Notes under the pieces: model-generated
The model's input: the letters and a program-made list of their open reading frames with translations, nothing else
Database searches by the model: none
What the model was told of the DNA's origin: nothing
Part shown: one piece after another, positions 13,237 to 25,299 of the stretch
Position numbering within the stretch: position 1 is the first letter of the stretch
Layout of the letters: the number at the start of each line of letters is the position of its first letter
Program-made: the position numbers and the translations under genes
Assembly: GCA_036365145.1 (NCBI GenBank)
Contig: JAEOAD010000052.1
Location: forward strand, 16,289,501 to 16,353,500
Direction: 5' to 3'
DNA length: 64,000 nt
Origin: Orientallactaga sibirica
Lineage: Eukaryota; Chordata; Mammalia; Rodentia; Dipodidae

Positions 13237-13796
13237 GAATCTGAATTTTGATTGAAGAGCAGACACCTCTGTGATTCTCTACCCTGACTGAAGCATGAGA
13301 TAATGCACAGGCAGGCACAAAGCCCACGAGCTACTCTCCTGGAGAACACTGGACACCTCACATGGAGGTGATGTCTGCCTTAGCCTTCCAGGTTAGTCAT
13401 GCCTCTGGCCAAGGGCAGCTGCTGATCCTGAGGAACCAGGACTCACATTTCTGCCACCCTCAGTAGATAGCATGATGCCCCAGGTAATCTCTCTGTTGGG
13501 TGCTTAAAATGTATAATTCTGCCTGTGCCAGAGTGACAGTGACATGGATGGGAGGCAAGTGAAGAAGACTGAGGTTTAATATGTTAGTAAACATTTATTG
13601 GAAACCTGCTAGTACCAGGTGTATCACAAATACAGATGGGGAAATGGGGAAGCCCTGTGATTTATGTAAGGTCACATAGCTTTTCTTTTCTTTTTTCTTT
13701 TGTTGTTGTTGCTGTTATTACTCAGGAATTTAAATACTGTTTAATGTGTTATAAAATCTTGTAGAGTTTATCTCAGGTTGTTAAAAATGTCAATCT

Positions 13797-14008
13797 GGGC
13801 TGGGGAAATGGCTTAGTGGTTAAAGCATTTGCCTGCGAAGCCTAAGGAACCTGGTTCTATTCCCCAGGACCCATGTAAGCTAGATGCACAAGGAGGCACA
13901 TGCATCTGGAGTTCGTTTGCAGTGGCTAGAGGCCCTGGCACGCCAATTCTTTTTTCTGTGTCTCTTCCTTTCTCTCTCCCAAATAAATAAATAAATAAAT
14001 AAATTTTA
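13797..14008 (+). repeat. DIP-type SINE
   Basis: Starts gggctggggaaatggcttag, contains catctggagttcg and ends in (AAAT)n. First of five same-strand copies in this cluster. Confidence 0.92.
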
Positions 14009-14023
14009 AAATGTTAATGTATA

Positions 14024-14169
14024 GGGTTAAGAAGATGGCTCAATGGTTAAAAGCATTAGTTTGCAAAGCCTTGCTGGTTAGTGTTCAATTCCCTAGCACT
14101 CACATAGAGCCAGATACAGAAAGTAATGTAAGCATCTGGTTTTCATTTGTGGTGGTGAGAGACCCTGAT

Positions 14170-14211
<42 letters not shown>

Positions 14212-14235
14212 AAGTAAATAAAATAAAATAAAAAT
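14024..14235 (+). repeat. DIP-type SINE, older, with (CA)n
   Basis: Starts gggttaagaagatggctc. A (CA)n of about 38 bp (14172-14209) precedes the (AAAAT)n tail. Confidence 0.85.
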
Positions 14236-14244
14236 GCCAATGTA

Positions 14245-14347
14245 AGCCAGATGTCAAGGTACACAGCTATAATCCCAGCATTCAGGAGACTAAGCCAGGA
14301 GGATAGCAAGTTCCAGACCAGTTTGGGCTAGACTGTCTCAAAAAAAG
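14245..14347 (+). repeat. Old B1-type SINE
   Basis: Contains tataatcccagcattcagg and ends gactgtctcaaaaaaag. Confidence 0.7.
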
Positions 14348-14353
14348 ATTACA

Positions 14354-14562
14354 GGGGACTGGCGATATGGCTTAGCTGTTAAGGCATTTGCCAGCAAAGC
14401 CAAAGGACCCAGGTTTGATTCCCCAGTAGCTACGTAAAGCCGGATGCACAAGGTGGTTCCTGTGTCTGGAGTTCATTTGCAGTGGTTAGAGGCCCTGGCG
14501 CACCCATTTTTTCTCCCTCTCTCATCTCTTAAATAAATAGATACATAAAATATTGAAAAAAG
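14354..14562 (+). repeat. DIP-type SINE
   Basis: Flanked by agattaca at 14346-14353 and 14563-14570. It inserted at the tail of the older B1. Confidence 0.9.
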
Positions 14563-14722
14563 AGATTACATACAAATGTGAGCAGACTTTACCTATATAT
14601 ATATATGGAAGTTTATTTTGCCTATGCTAGATGTTGATAAAAAGATAGGTGGACAACTGGTTTGATGTTTTCTTTCTTTCCTTTTTCTTTTTACTTGTTC
14701 AGGTGGCATAAATAAAATATTG

Positions 14723-14930
14723 AGGGTTAGAGAGATGGCTTAGCAGTTAAAACACTTGCCTGTGAAACCTAAGGACTCATGGTTCGATTCCCCAGGTCCC
14801 AAGTAAGACATGCACATGGTGACACATGCATCTGGAGTTCGTTTGCACTGGCTAGAGGCCCTGGTGCCCATTCTCTCTCTCTCTTTTTCTCTTTCTCTCT
14901 CAAAAAATAAATAAATAAAATATTTTTAAA
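14723..14930 (+). repeat. DIP-type SINE
   Basis: Starts gggttagagagatggcttag and ends in (TAAA)n, followed by a 20-bp remnant of a B1 tail (gccaccatgcctgg). Confidence 0.9.
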
Positions 14931-14978
14931 AATGTGAGCCACCATGCCTGGTTTACAATATTTTTAAATGCAGCATAA

Positions 14979-15194
14979 GGCTGGTGAGATGGCTTAGCGG
15001 TTAAGGTGGTTGCCTACATAGCCTAAGGACCCTAGTTTGACTCTCCAGGCCCCATGTAAGCCAGATGCATAAGGGGGCACGTGCATCTGGAGTTCGTTTA
15101 CAGTGGCTGGAGGCCCTAGCATGCCCATTCTTTCTCTCTCTCTTTCTCTTTCTCTCTGCCTCTTTCTCTCAAATAAAATAAATAAATAAAAAGT
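14979..15194 (+). repeat. DIP-type SINE with target duplication
   Basis: Flanked by tgcagcataa at 14969-14978 and 15195-15204. Confidence 0.93.
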
Positions 15195-15249
15195 TGCAGC
15201 ATAACAAAATCTTCTAAACAGAAAACTAAAGTTATTTTATGAGCTTATG

Positions 15250-15386
15250 TTAGGCATGGTGGCATATGCCTATAATCTCAACACATGCGAGGTGAAGTTG
15301 GAGGAACAGGGAGTTTGAGGTTATCCTTAGCTATATAGCGAGTTTGAGGCCCGCCTGGGCTATGTGAGACTGTTGAAAAAACAAAG
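15250..15386 (+). repeat. Old B1-type SINE
   Basis: It has aggcatggtggcatatgcct and a diverged right part; A-rich end. Confidence 0.75.
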
Positions 15387-16290
15387 AAAACAAAAGGTTT
15401 TACATTAACGTTTTAGAGCCAGTCTGCCTCTTGAGCCTCTGCTCACTCCACTCTATGCCTCAAGTGTCCCATAACAGTGCCAGGTCCTTGGATAGCACCT
15501 GAAGACTCAGGCCTACAGGCTTCCTGAGCTCTACCTAGGAGATGGGTAGGTCAGGTGGTTCTTCTGGAAGATTCCTAGGGCGGGTAGGTGCAGCAGCCGG
15601 TACCTGAGGCCTGGAATCTAGTGAGAGATTAGTCTGATAGAGTTGAGCCAGGTTCAGGTCACGTGTATCTATGGCTGTTTAATAATATTTAACATTTTTA
15701 TTGCCTTTCTCTCCTATTTGTTCCATTAGCGATCTGTCTCCAGCTGCCGGCAGGACACATCCTCAGCCTGTCCCTGCCAGCCCATCTGTCACCAGGAGAC
15801 AGCTCCCACAGGGGCCTCTCTGGGTTTCAGGCTTTAGGAAGGGTGGACTTCTGAGGCAGAGATTGCCAGGAAAGATGCCCTAGAGCCTGGCCACAGAGGA
15901 AGGGCCTTCACCCCTATAAATTCTTATCTCCCAGGCCCCCAGTCCTACTCCCCTGAAATGAGCACCTCCGCTCTCCCTGTCTGGTGAGGGGCTACAGGAT
16001 CTAAGCTCAGCCCCACTGTTGTCCTTGCCCCCTTGAAAGTTTCACTGATCCCAGGGAAGCTGGCATCTGGAAGGAGAGGGGACAGTGAAAGAACATAAAG
16101 CAGGAAGGAGACTTCACTCACAAATCATCTTCTGTTGCCCAAACGTTCTCCTGACATCCTGTTGCAGGACTCTGTGAACTGGCCTGGGGCCCTGCTCTAG
16201 CCTGCCTTTTTCCTGGTTTTCCCTTCCAGGCTGTTCCACACACACACTGTCCTCTCCCAGCTCTACCTTTCTAGTACAATATCCCTCCCC
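15387..16290. other. Intron without recognised feature
   Basis: GC-richer unique sequence, no recognised repeat. A 60-codon frame at 15701-15883 has no family resemblance. Confidence 0.5.
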
Positions 16291-16299
16291 CGGTATCTA

Positions 16300-16590
16300 T
16301 TATGATTTCCTTTCCCACAGTTTCAGTTACACATGGTCAAGTGTGGCCTGGGACTATGAAATGGAAAATTACAGAAATAAATCCCTTTAATATGGTTCAA
16401 ATTGTATGCCATTTCTGAGTATGTTAATGAAATTTCATGCCATCCAGCCGGAGACATGAACGATCCCTTTGTCCAGAGTTTCCGCACTATGTATGCTACC
16501 TGATTGTTAAATGCTTAGTAATCTCAGTTATCTGAGCAACTGTTGTGGTATCATGATGCTTGTGCATAGAGTTCAGTAATCTGAACTTTT
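16300..16590. mobile_element. Ancient DNA transposon fragment, Tigger/pogo-like (tentative)
   Basis: The stretch with tttcagttacacatggtcaa, gaaatggaaaattacagaaa and gatccctttgtccagagt recalls from memory an old mammalian Tigger-type element that carries the 5' end of a pogo transposase. No transposase frame survives here. Confidence 0.4.
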
Positions 16591-17585
16591 AGGCAGCAAT
16601 TGTTGGAGAGGTCTTACAATGTGTCCCTTGAGGAGAAAGGGGACTGTGACACTTGATTTGGACTCTTCTCCTATGTTGCCGGTTTCTAGAGAGACTTCCA
16701 GAAAGTTCTAAGTTAAGGCTCAAGGAGGGCAAAGGTGTCATCTCCATGTTGGGGGCCTCAGACCCTAGCTCAGTTATGACACACAATAACTCACACTTAC
16801 GCATTTGACATGGACTTGAGTTCATATTGTGTTCTTTGTGTCTCCTTGCCCAGCTGAGGAAGCAACGTTTTAACTTGTCTTCAGAGCACCTGTCAGCTGG
16901 CAAGAGGATAGGGCTCAGTGATGCTTTGAACCCCGCAGGCCCTGTGTGTAGGAATGTTATTTTGAGAAAATCTCTTGGATAAAAAGTAAATGTCCAATGG
17001 AGGTAAGAGTAGCTCTACAGATAGAGCATTGGAGTAGTTGAGACATGACAAGGCTTTTCTGGCAGTGGCAGATGGTGAAGGGCCTGGAATCTGGGGAGCC
17101 ACTTCCATTTTTGAATGTGTTTTCTTGTCAAATGGAGTGATCATGTCTGTGTTTCCACCTGCCTGTGAAATGGCCCAGTCTTGCATATAGCAGGTGCTCA
17201 CTTGTGTTGGGTTTCTGAATGACTGCATGACTCTGACCCAACACTGCCACCTTCTGGCAGAGCTGCTCTAGTGCTGAAGGAATGCTCTTGGATCAGAACT
17301 AGGAATTTCTTCTGGGCCTGGGAAGAAGAGGAGCCTTGCATGAAGGGGCAGCCAACTTAACCATCCTTGGTGAACTCAGCAGCAACATTCGCCTGTGACT
17401 TCCAAGTCACTGCTCCCAGTGACAAGCTTTTTCATTTCCTTTGGGAAAACTACTTCCCAAGTAGCTCAGGAGCACAGTGTTGGAATGGACTTTACTATCC
17501 ACTGGTTCATAGACCTGTCACCTAGTGACCCACTTCCCCCAGTGTGTGCATAACTTTTAAGATGGTTTTAAAAATGCTCTTTCTT
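16591..17585. other. Intron without recognised feature
   Basis: Two minus-strand frames of 104 and 111 codons overlap here; no similarity to known families is apparent, and no splice or retrocopy context supports them. Confidence 0.45.
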
Positions 17586-17589
17586 TTTT

Positions 17590-18350
17590 TCTAGCACAAG
17601 CATATGTATACTGCCTTCACTAAATAACACAAATTTGGATATGTCATGATTTCATTTTCAATTAGTTCAAAATATTTTCTAATGTTTTGTGATTTCTTTG
17701 AGGGTTTCCAAAAATATTTTTCCATTATTGATTTCTAATTTAATTTTATTATGCTGAAAGAACATAATTTGGATGCTTTGTAGCCTCTTAAACTCGTTGA
17801 GACTGCTTTATAACCCACATCTAGTTTATTTTGATCAATATTCCAAATACGCTAGGAAAATGTGTATTCTGTTGTGATAGGTGGATCTTTCTATAAAATG
17901 TCAGTTATATCCAGATGGTTGATTGTTTAAGTCTTTTATATACTTATGATTAATCAGTCAGTCTACTTGTTCTATTTCGTTATTGATAGAGAAACATTAA
18001 TATTTCCAACTGTAACTGCAGGATATCTCTTTGAGAAAGATATTTATCTACATATTTTTCATTTCTGGCATTCATTATTGTTTTGTGTAGATCCAGGTTT
18101 CTTTCTAGCATTTCCTTCTGTTTAAAGGACTTTAATACTTTTCGTACCTCTGGTCTGCTGCTGCTGAGTTCTCTCAGTTGTGTCTGGAAGAAAAAGTCTT
18201 GCACTTTCATGTCCAAAGGACATTTTTGCTGGGTATAGAATAACAGGATGACAATCTTTTTTTTCAGAGAATTAAAAATATTACTTTATTGTCAACTTGT
18301 GCTTCTGACAAGGGATTCAGTATGAGGGTTAGTATCTTTTCTCCTGTCTA
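17590..18350 (-). mobile_element. Old L1 (L1M-type), antisense, ORF2 C-terminal part
   Basis: The blocks tgtgtattctgttgtgatag, tatccagatggttgattg and tctacttgttctatttcg are the antisense of the L1 ORF2 C-terminal region of old mammalian L1s. No intact frame remains. Confidence 0.7.
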
Positions 18351-18369
18351 GGAATGTGTCCCTGTTTCA

Positions 18370-18428
<59 letters not shown>
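18370..18428. repeat. (CA)n microsatellite
   Basis: A perfect CA tract of about 59 bp inside the old L1. Confidence 0.95.
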
Positions 18429-18431
<3 letters not shown>

Positions 18432-18580
18432 GAATACTTTTTTTCATCCTTATTACTGCTTTTATTGTTGATTATGCTGTGCCTTGCTGTCCTTTTCTCC
18501 AAGTTTCTCCTTTGTGCTATCTATGGAGCATCTTGAATGTGTGTGGTTACACTATTAAAGATCATTTCTCCTCTATATTT

Positions 18581-18784
18581 TAAAAATATTTTTATTGTAT
18601 TTATTTAAGAGAGAGAGGGTTAGAGAGAGAGAAAATGTGTGCACTGGCCTCCAGCCACTGCAAACAAACTCCAGGTGCCTGTGCTACCTTGTGCACCTGG
18701 CTTACATGGGTCCTGGGTAATTGAACCTGAGTCCTTTGGCTTTGTGGGCAAGCACTTTAACTGCTAAGCCATACTTCCAGCCCC
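18581..18784 (-). repeat. DIP-type SINE in old L1
   Basis: Reverse copy: (GA)n, ccaggtgcctgtgctacc block and the reversed head taactgctaagccatacttc. Confidence 0.9.
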
Positions 18785-18787
18785 TCC

Positions 18788-18916
18788 TCCTTTTTTGGAG
18801 ATGAGATCTTACTGTGTTACCCAGGTGAGCCTTGAACTCCCAGGCTCAGGACAATCCTCTTATTTCAGCCTTCTTGGTGTCTGGGACTGCAGTGAGCACC
18901 TCTATACTTGGCTTCC
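18788..18916 (-). repeat. Old B1-type SINE
   Basis: Reverse, with gagatgagatcttactgtg and a diverged head end. Confidence 0.65.
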
Positions 18917-19803
18917 TCTACCTTCTTGAGCATAGGTAGTGAACCATAACAGTTACTTTCCTATTTGTGCCTCCTCTGTCATCTGGATTATGGACTCTTT
19001 CCATTAGATGGTTTTCCTATTCATTATGGATCTTATATTTCTGCATTTTTCAATGAGCATTATTTTTTTGTTGGAGGATGAGTGTTGTAAATTTTCTATC
19101 ATTAGGCACTTAATGTTGTATTTATTTAAATATTCTTGAGTTTTGTTTCTGAATGTAGTTTTATTACTGAAATCATTTGTAAGATTCTATTTACCTTCAA
19201 TTCCATCCTTCCCTGATGCCAGGAACTTACATAGCTATCAAAACTAAGAAATTGAAATTGGTACAATGCCATGAATTCAATTATAAACTTTAAATTTCAC
19301 CAGTTTTTCCACTAATGACTTTATCTGTTCCAGAATCCCACCTTGTACTTAGTCATCAAGTATCTTTAACCCTTCTAAAGTATGGTAGTTTCTCAGTCTT
19401 ACCATTCTTATGATATTTTGGAGAGAACTTGTCAAATATTTTGTCAGGACTTCTCTTAATTTGAGTCTATAATACCACAGAGGCAAGTGTGATTCTTGTT
19501 ATATCATACCAGGGGATTCATGATAACAGCACAGCCTATCGCTGGCGATGTTAACCTTGTTCACATGGCTGGGTAGTGTTGTAAGGTTTTTCACTATAAA
19601 ATTACTTAGTTAAAAGAGCTGGAAAACAGACATGAATATGAACCAATGCATGCTACCCATTAGTATTTAGTTTTTGTATCTATCCATCTATTCAAGGCAT
19701 ATCCAACCTATAGCCTATAGGTCCCATACATCCCAATATAGCTATGGATGTGGCCCAATGCTTTTGTAGATAATAATGTCCTGTCACAATGTCAGAAGTT
19801 TGA
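18917..19803 (-). mobile_element. Old L1 continuation plus undefined AT-rich intron
   Basis: 18940-19230 continues the antisense old L1 text (tctgcatttttcaatgagca). Beyond about 19230 classification is uncertain. Confidence 0.4.
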
Positions 19804-19962
19804 GCTGGGCATGGTAATGCACGCCTTTAATCCCAGCACTTGGGAGGCAGAGGTAGGAGGATCACCATGAGTTCGAGGCCACCCTGAGACTACATAGTGA
19901 ATTCCAGGTCAGCCTGGGCTAGACTGAGACCCTACCTCAAAAAACAAAAACAAAAACAAAAA
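19804..19962 (+). repeat. B1-type SINE
   Basis: Starts gctgggcatggtaatgcacg and ends (CAAAAA)n; short flanking similarity agtttg. Confidence 0.92.
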
Positions 19963-20471
19963 AGTTTGGCTACCCCTAAATGACCATGGAGTTCATATTA
20001 ATGTCCTTACTAACCTAGTATTACAGCCACCCCTCCCCAACTTGCTTATTGGAACTTATCTGCATTTAGTTTTCTTACCTGTTATTTATTTATCTATCTG
20101 TTGAACATACAATCTCAGAATTTCTAATTTATACCCCTGTGAGAAACAGATATTCCACCCAGAATATTGTTTTCTAAAGTTACTTGGTCAGGGTTTTTGT
20201 TTGTTTGTTTCTCTAAGTTCTTTCAGCAAGGAAGGCTTGAACTCACTGGCATCCTGTTGTTACTATTGTTCATTTGCACTCAGTGAAAGTTCACTATTGT
20301 GCTGTGTGATGCAGTGCATAGGGACTGGATCTACCACCCCAAATCACAATAGAAAACAGTTCCTTCGCTTTAAAACTTTCCTTATAAGGTCCCTTTGAAG
20401 TCAGGTCCTTCACCCTTCCATAACCAATGGCAACCACTGATACGTTTTCCATTCCTATAATTTGATGTTTT

Positions 20472-20642
20472 TTTTTTTTTTCCCAGAATGGACTCATTCT
20501 TTCCCTTCCCTTCCCTTTCTTTTCCTTTCGTCTCTCTTCCTTTCCCTTCTCCTTCCTTCCTTCTTTTCTTCCTTTCTTCCTTCCTTCCTTTTTTCTTCCC
20601 TCCCTCTCCGTCTCCCTCCGTCCCTTCCTCTCTCTTTCATTT
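20472..20642. repeat. Polypyrimidine (TTCC/CTTT)n tract
   Basis: About 170 bp almost only C and T. It lies at the tail end of the reverse B1 that follows. Confidence 0.85.
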
Positions 20643-20757
20643 TGTTTTCAGAGACAGAATCTTGCTGTAGCTCAGACTGGCCTGATTGAATTCTTAATCT
20701 TCCTGCCTCCACCTCCTCCGTGCTGGAATTACAGGCATGCACCACCATGCCTAGCTC
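20643..20757 (-). repeat. Old B1-type SINE
   Basis: Reverse copy: gagacagaatcttgctgtag, then gtgctggaattacaggcatg. Confidence 0.8.
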
Positions 20758-20759
20758 AG

Positions 20760-21460
20760 TATGTAGCCTTTTGCAAAAGCCTTATTTCCTTCACTCAGCA
20801 AAATCCATTGAAGAATCTCTGGCATTGTTGCACACATCAGTGGCTTTCTCCTTATTGCTGAGTAACAATCCATTGTATAACTGAGTCTTGGGTTGTTTAT
20901 CCATTCATCTCTTGAAGCACATATTGATTTTTGTAGCCAGCCTTTTTATTCTCCTAATGATGTCTTTGAAACAATATAATTTTTCAATTTCAGTGTTCTC
21001 AAATTTATGAAGGTTTTCTTTATGGTTAGTACTTTTGTATATTGTTAAACAATCTTTGCCTCAAAGTCATGAAAATACTCTATAGAATATTTTATGGAAG
21101 ATGTGGTATAGATATTTTTCCTGTAAGCTTTGCTATTAGCCCTACATATTTGATCATTGATCCATGTAGAATTGATTTAGTTTATTGTGTGGGGGTAGGA
21201 ATCCCATGTAGCTCTGTACTGAACCCAGCGGCACTTAATGTAGTACTATCCCTACTGTAAATTAGGTGGGCATGTTTCTGAAATCTCTCTTCTGGCATTG
21301 GTTGGTTTGTTCTTGCACCAATATCACAGTGTCTTAATTCCCAAAGCTCTGGCCCAGATTTTGTCACATGTCTTTCAGCCTCAAAATTGTCTTTGCTGTT
21401 CTTGACCCTTTGCATTTCCACATAGCAGAGAATTAGCTCATCAAGTCCCACAAAAACAGC
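20760..21460 (-). mobile_element. Old L1 3' region, antisense
   Basis: The blocks aacaatccattgtataactg, atctttgcctcaaagtcatg and gatcattgatccatgtagaa match the antisense of old L1M 3' sequence from memory. It probably belongs to the same L1 as 17590-18350. Confidence 0.55.
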
Positions 21461-21666
21461 AGCTAGAAGGCTTTCACCAGAATTGCAGTAACTCTATAGA
21501 ACTATTTGGGAAGAATCTACATCATATTATGGAGCCTTACAACGCATGGATAGAATATATATGTGGGAAATTTTTTTTAAAAATTGTTTGGTTACTTTTA
21601 ATACACTATACTGGGTTACACAAAGCCATTTTATGCAAGGATATAAATGATGGGGGAATATTTTTT

Positions 21667-21891
21667 AAAGTGTTATTGACATATTTTTTAAAGTTTTTAT
21701 TTTATTATTTATTTATTAGAGACAGAAAGGGAGGGAGAGAGAGAATGGGAGTGCCAGGACCTCTAGCCACTGCAAATGAACTCCAGATACATGTGCATCA
21801 GGCTTATGTGGGACCTGGAAAATCGAGCCTCAAACTGGGGTCCTTAGGCTTCACAGGCAAGCGCTTAACCGCTAAGCCATCTTTCCAGCCC
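21667..21891 (-). repeat. DIP-type SINE
   Basis: Reverse copy ending gctaagccatctttccagcc. The flanks share gggggaat/gggggatt followed by T runs, a probable target duplication. Confidence 0.9.
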
Positions 21892-22117
21892 AGGGGGATT
21901 TTTTTTTAAGAACAGTTAAGTACAAGAGGTTTGGGCCCATCCTTCTTTCAGGACACATGATCTGCCCATCCAAACTTGTGCAACCATGAGGGACCTTATA
22001 AGCAGTGAGTCAGCTCTAAGTAAAAGGCCACCCTGTGCCACTCCAAACAGTTACCCATCAAATCCTTTCCTCAACAGAGGCTTTATATCCCTTTAAAGTG
22101 TTTAAAAATATGGACAT

Positions 22118-22240
22118 TAGCTAGGCCTGGCAGTTTAGGTCTGTAATCCTAGCTACTCAGAAGGTTGAAGTGAGAAGAACTGCCTAGGCTACTGGAAATT
22201 TAAGGACAGCCTGGGTTGCTAAGTAAGAGCCTGCTTTAAA
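22118..22240 (+). repeat. Old B1-type SINE
   Basis: It has ctaggcctggcagttt and ctgtaatcctagctactcag. Confidence 0.65.
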
Positions 22241-22275
22241 TTTTTTTTTTATTTTAAGTAAAAAGAAGGGTAGAG

Positions 22276-22430
22276 TTGGGCGTGGTGGCGCACGCCTTTA
22301 ATCCCAGCACTCGGGAGGCAGAGGTAGGAGGATCGCCATGAGTTCAAGGCTACCCTGAGACTACATAGTTAATTTCAGGTCAGCCTGGGCTAGAGTGAGA
22401 CCCTACCTTGCAAAACCAAATAAAAAAAAA
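22276..22430 (+). repeat. B1-type SINE with perfect 15-bp target duplication
   Basis: Flanked by aaaagaagggtagag at 22261-22275 and 22431-22445. It inserted at the very start of the older B4-type element to the right. Confidence 0.95.
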
Positions 22431-22437
22431 AAAAGAA

Positions 22438-22735
22438 GGGTAGAGAGATTGCTCAGTCAGTAAAGTGCTTTTTGTGTAAACATGAGTACCTGAATTTAAT
22501 ACCTAGCACCCATGTAAAGTGCTGGGCATAGTGGTAGGTGCCTATTATCCCAGTGCTGGAGATGCAGAGACAGAAGAACCTCTGTGGTTCACTGGCCTAA
22601 GCCCTGAGCTCCAAACCAATTCGAGATCCTATCTCAAAAGGTGAAGAGTATTCCTGAGGACGATGCCAGGGTTATCTGCTGACCTCTACACACATGGACT
22701 ACATACACACGAATACTCACATGCACTTTTAAAAT
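22438..22735 (+). repeat. B4-type SINE (ID-like head plus B1-like half)
   Basis: It starts with gggtagagagattgctcagt (tRNA-like head) and continues with a diverged B1-like part and a CA-rich end (cacatggactacatacacac). Confidence 0.7.
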
Positions 22736-22744
22736 ATAAAAAGA

Positions 22745-22935
22745 GGGTTGTAGGGATTACTCCGTGGTTAAAGGCACTTGTTTGTAAAGCCTGCCAACCA
22801 GGGTTCAATTCCTTAGCACCTACATAAAGTCATATGCTAAAAATGGCACAAGCATCTGACTTTTTTTTTTTTTTTTTTTGCAGGAGAGAGCCTGGCATCC
22901 CCTTCTGCCAACATATGTGCAAATAAATAATTCTT
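22745..22935 (+). repeat. Diverged DIP-type SINE
   Basis: Head ggttgtagggattactccgt; a poly(T) run of about 19 interrupts the body. Confidence 0.7.
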
Positions 22936-22949
22936 TAAAAAGTAAAAGG

Positions 22950-23028
22950 AGAGTTGGGAATATAGCTCAGTATTAAAGCATTTACATGAGGTTCTAGGTT
23001 TAATCCCTAGTAGTGCAAAAAAAAAAAA
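22950..23028 (+). repeat. ID element
   Basis: Short tRNA-Ala/BC1-like copy (tgggaatatagctcagtatt) ending in poly(A). Confidence 0.7.
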
Positions 23029-23176
23029 ATACAGCAGGTACAGTGAACAAAAACAAAAGAATATCCAACAATGTCAGACACTAGAAATTAAAAAAAATTA
23101 GATAGCAATGAGGAATTTTAAGTGAAATATTACTTGAGCTCATTCTTAAATAAAATGAGATCTTAAAAATTGAAGT

Positions 23177-23331
23177 GGCTGGGCGTGGTGGCACATGCCT
23201 TTAATCCCAGCACCCGGTTGGCAGAGGTAGGAGGATCGCCATGGGTTCAAGGCCACCCTGAGAATACAGAGTGAATTCCAGGTCAGCCTGGGCTAGAGTG
23301 AGACCCTACCTCGAAAAACTACAAAAAAAAA
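23177..23331 (+). repeat. B1-type SINE
   Basis: Flanked by aaaattgaagt and aaaattaaagt (10 of 11 identical). Confidence 0.92.
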
Positions 23332-23334
23332 AAA

Positions 23335-24821
23335 AATTAAAGTACACCAGTGTTGTCATTATTGAGTCACTGGCATATTTGCTGTGTGAATTTTTTCCAT
23401 CAACTGTAAAAAGCTCCTTTTTACTAGGCATTAGTTAGAGAAATTGGGAGGAGATATTTTTAAGTTAAGTCCAAATATTTCCCCTCTGACTTTCATCTTC
23501 AAATCAAATCTCTTGTTCAATAACTTTGGGAAGATCTTTAAAACAACATTTATTTATTTTTTTGACAGTGAATGCAATCTTTTTGTCAATAAACTATAGT
23601 TTCTGTTTCAAAAACAAATCTCCTAGCATTTGGGGTTTATTTCATCTTCTTTGGTTTCAACATGCAAAGATGGTGACTGCACTACTGATGTACCTGTATG
23701 AATTTCTGTGCTGACATGTTTATATTCCCCTTGTTCAGAATACCTTCAAGCTTGGATACATATTATTCTTGAAATGGAAGCATTACTTCGTCAATTGTCA
23801 CTTCCTTCCTTCTCTAGAGGATTGAAGACTTTTGGATGAGTGAAATTTAAGGCAGTCTATAATTCTCTAGATGCATTCCAAATTTATTGGCTCAGATTGT
23901 TAAAATTATCACACTAACAATCTGGAATATGTTAAATTGAGTCTGTGATGTTAATGAGTCTTACACATTCTGCTGTTCCTTCTTGGCTGTGTTTCTGTTT
24001 GACCCAGGGCCTGGTCTGGAGGGATCCCAGGATAGAAGCTGAGCCATCATTTAGTTCGGAATAGAGTGTTGGTAGAACCACAAGGCTGGGTCCTCCAGGT
24101 GCTTAAATACTCTCCCTGCAGCACCATCTCCATAAGAGTCCCTTCACTGGGAGCTGTGTAGGTTCTAAATGACACTTCATCATGGGGGCTTTCTATCTGG
24201 GGGCCTCTCTGAGAAATGACAAGGCAGAGGCTCTAGGAGGGAAGGAAGCTGCCCCTTGTTAGAATAGAGGCAGTGTTGGACACTCTCCTGGCAGGTGCTG
24301 CCAGATCTCACAGAGAACTGGACTGGCAGTCCTTGGCCTACAAGGCCCAGATGCTGCTCTAGTGACCCAGCCCTCTCTGTGCAGCCTGGCATCTGCTTTG
24401 CTGTTCTCTGAGGAGCAGTGTTCTCTGCTTAGTGTCTTGTTTCCTCTCCAAATCCCAGCCTGATCAGCCGTGTCCTTCTTCTTTTCCTGGCTTCTCCCTC
24501 CTCCAGCACTTCTTGCCCTCACGGTGACAATCACCAAAGCCGGCCACTCAGGGCTCATGAGCTATTTCTCTGGTTTCAATCTGGCTTCTATTTTTGCACT
24601 TTGTTGACAAAAAGTTTTACTGAAGTAAGAAGTTTTAGAGTGAACCATTTCCAAGATTATCCCTATTTCAAAGATCACATACCCAGCCTACCACATACCT
24701 TTCTCTTCTGATGCTTATTTCATCTAAGGTGCCACAGTGGTCACAGCATGGGGCGGGCTCAAGAGGCCTGGGTCCTTCACTTGCTCTCTTACTTGCTGGG
24801 CAAGAAGTTCTCTTCCCTAGG

Positions 24822-24828
<7 letters not shown>
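23335..24828. other. Intron without recognised feature
   Basis: No SINE or coding similarity is recognised. Minus-strand frames near 24180-24558 look like chance ORFs. Confidence 0.5.
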
Positions 24829-24855
<27 letters not shown>

Positions 24856-24997
24856 GGTTTCTGAAGGAAGAGTCTCACTTTAGCTCAGACTGTCTTGGAT
24901 CCACTATGTAGTCTCAGAGTGGCCTCAAACTCTTGGCGATCCTCCTACCTCTACCTCCCGAGTGCTGGGATTAAAGGCATGCACCACCACGCCTGGC
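24829..24997 (-). repeat. B1-type SINE
   Basis: Reverse copy with 27 T at the tail, and gtgctgggattaaaggcatg at the head end. Confidence 0.92.
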
Positions 24998-25299
24998 AGA
25001 GACTCATTTTTATATCTGTTAACAAGTCAGAAGTCACTCTGGATTAGAGGCCTCAGGTGTTGCTCATGTATCACCAACAATAACAAAACAATGTGCCATG
25101 TGCATATTCTATAAATAAGCTATTTATAAGCCATAAACTATATATGCTTATTACTATGCTACTAGGATATAAATATGCAAAATTTTTAAATGCAAAAGAA
25201 AAGCTAAAAATCATAAAACATTTAAAAATAAGTCTCACATTATTATATATAACAAAGTTTCTTCCTCAAAGTACTTTTTAGTATGTGGGTGTAGAATGT

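Noticed and set aside
13797..15194. tRNA genes
   Set aside because: The tRNA-like heads belong to DIP SINEs with diverged boxes and long non-tRNA bodies.
18354..18583. Thr-His repeat frames
   Set aside because: (CA)n microsatellite translated.
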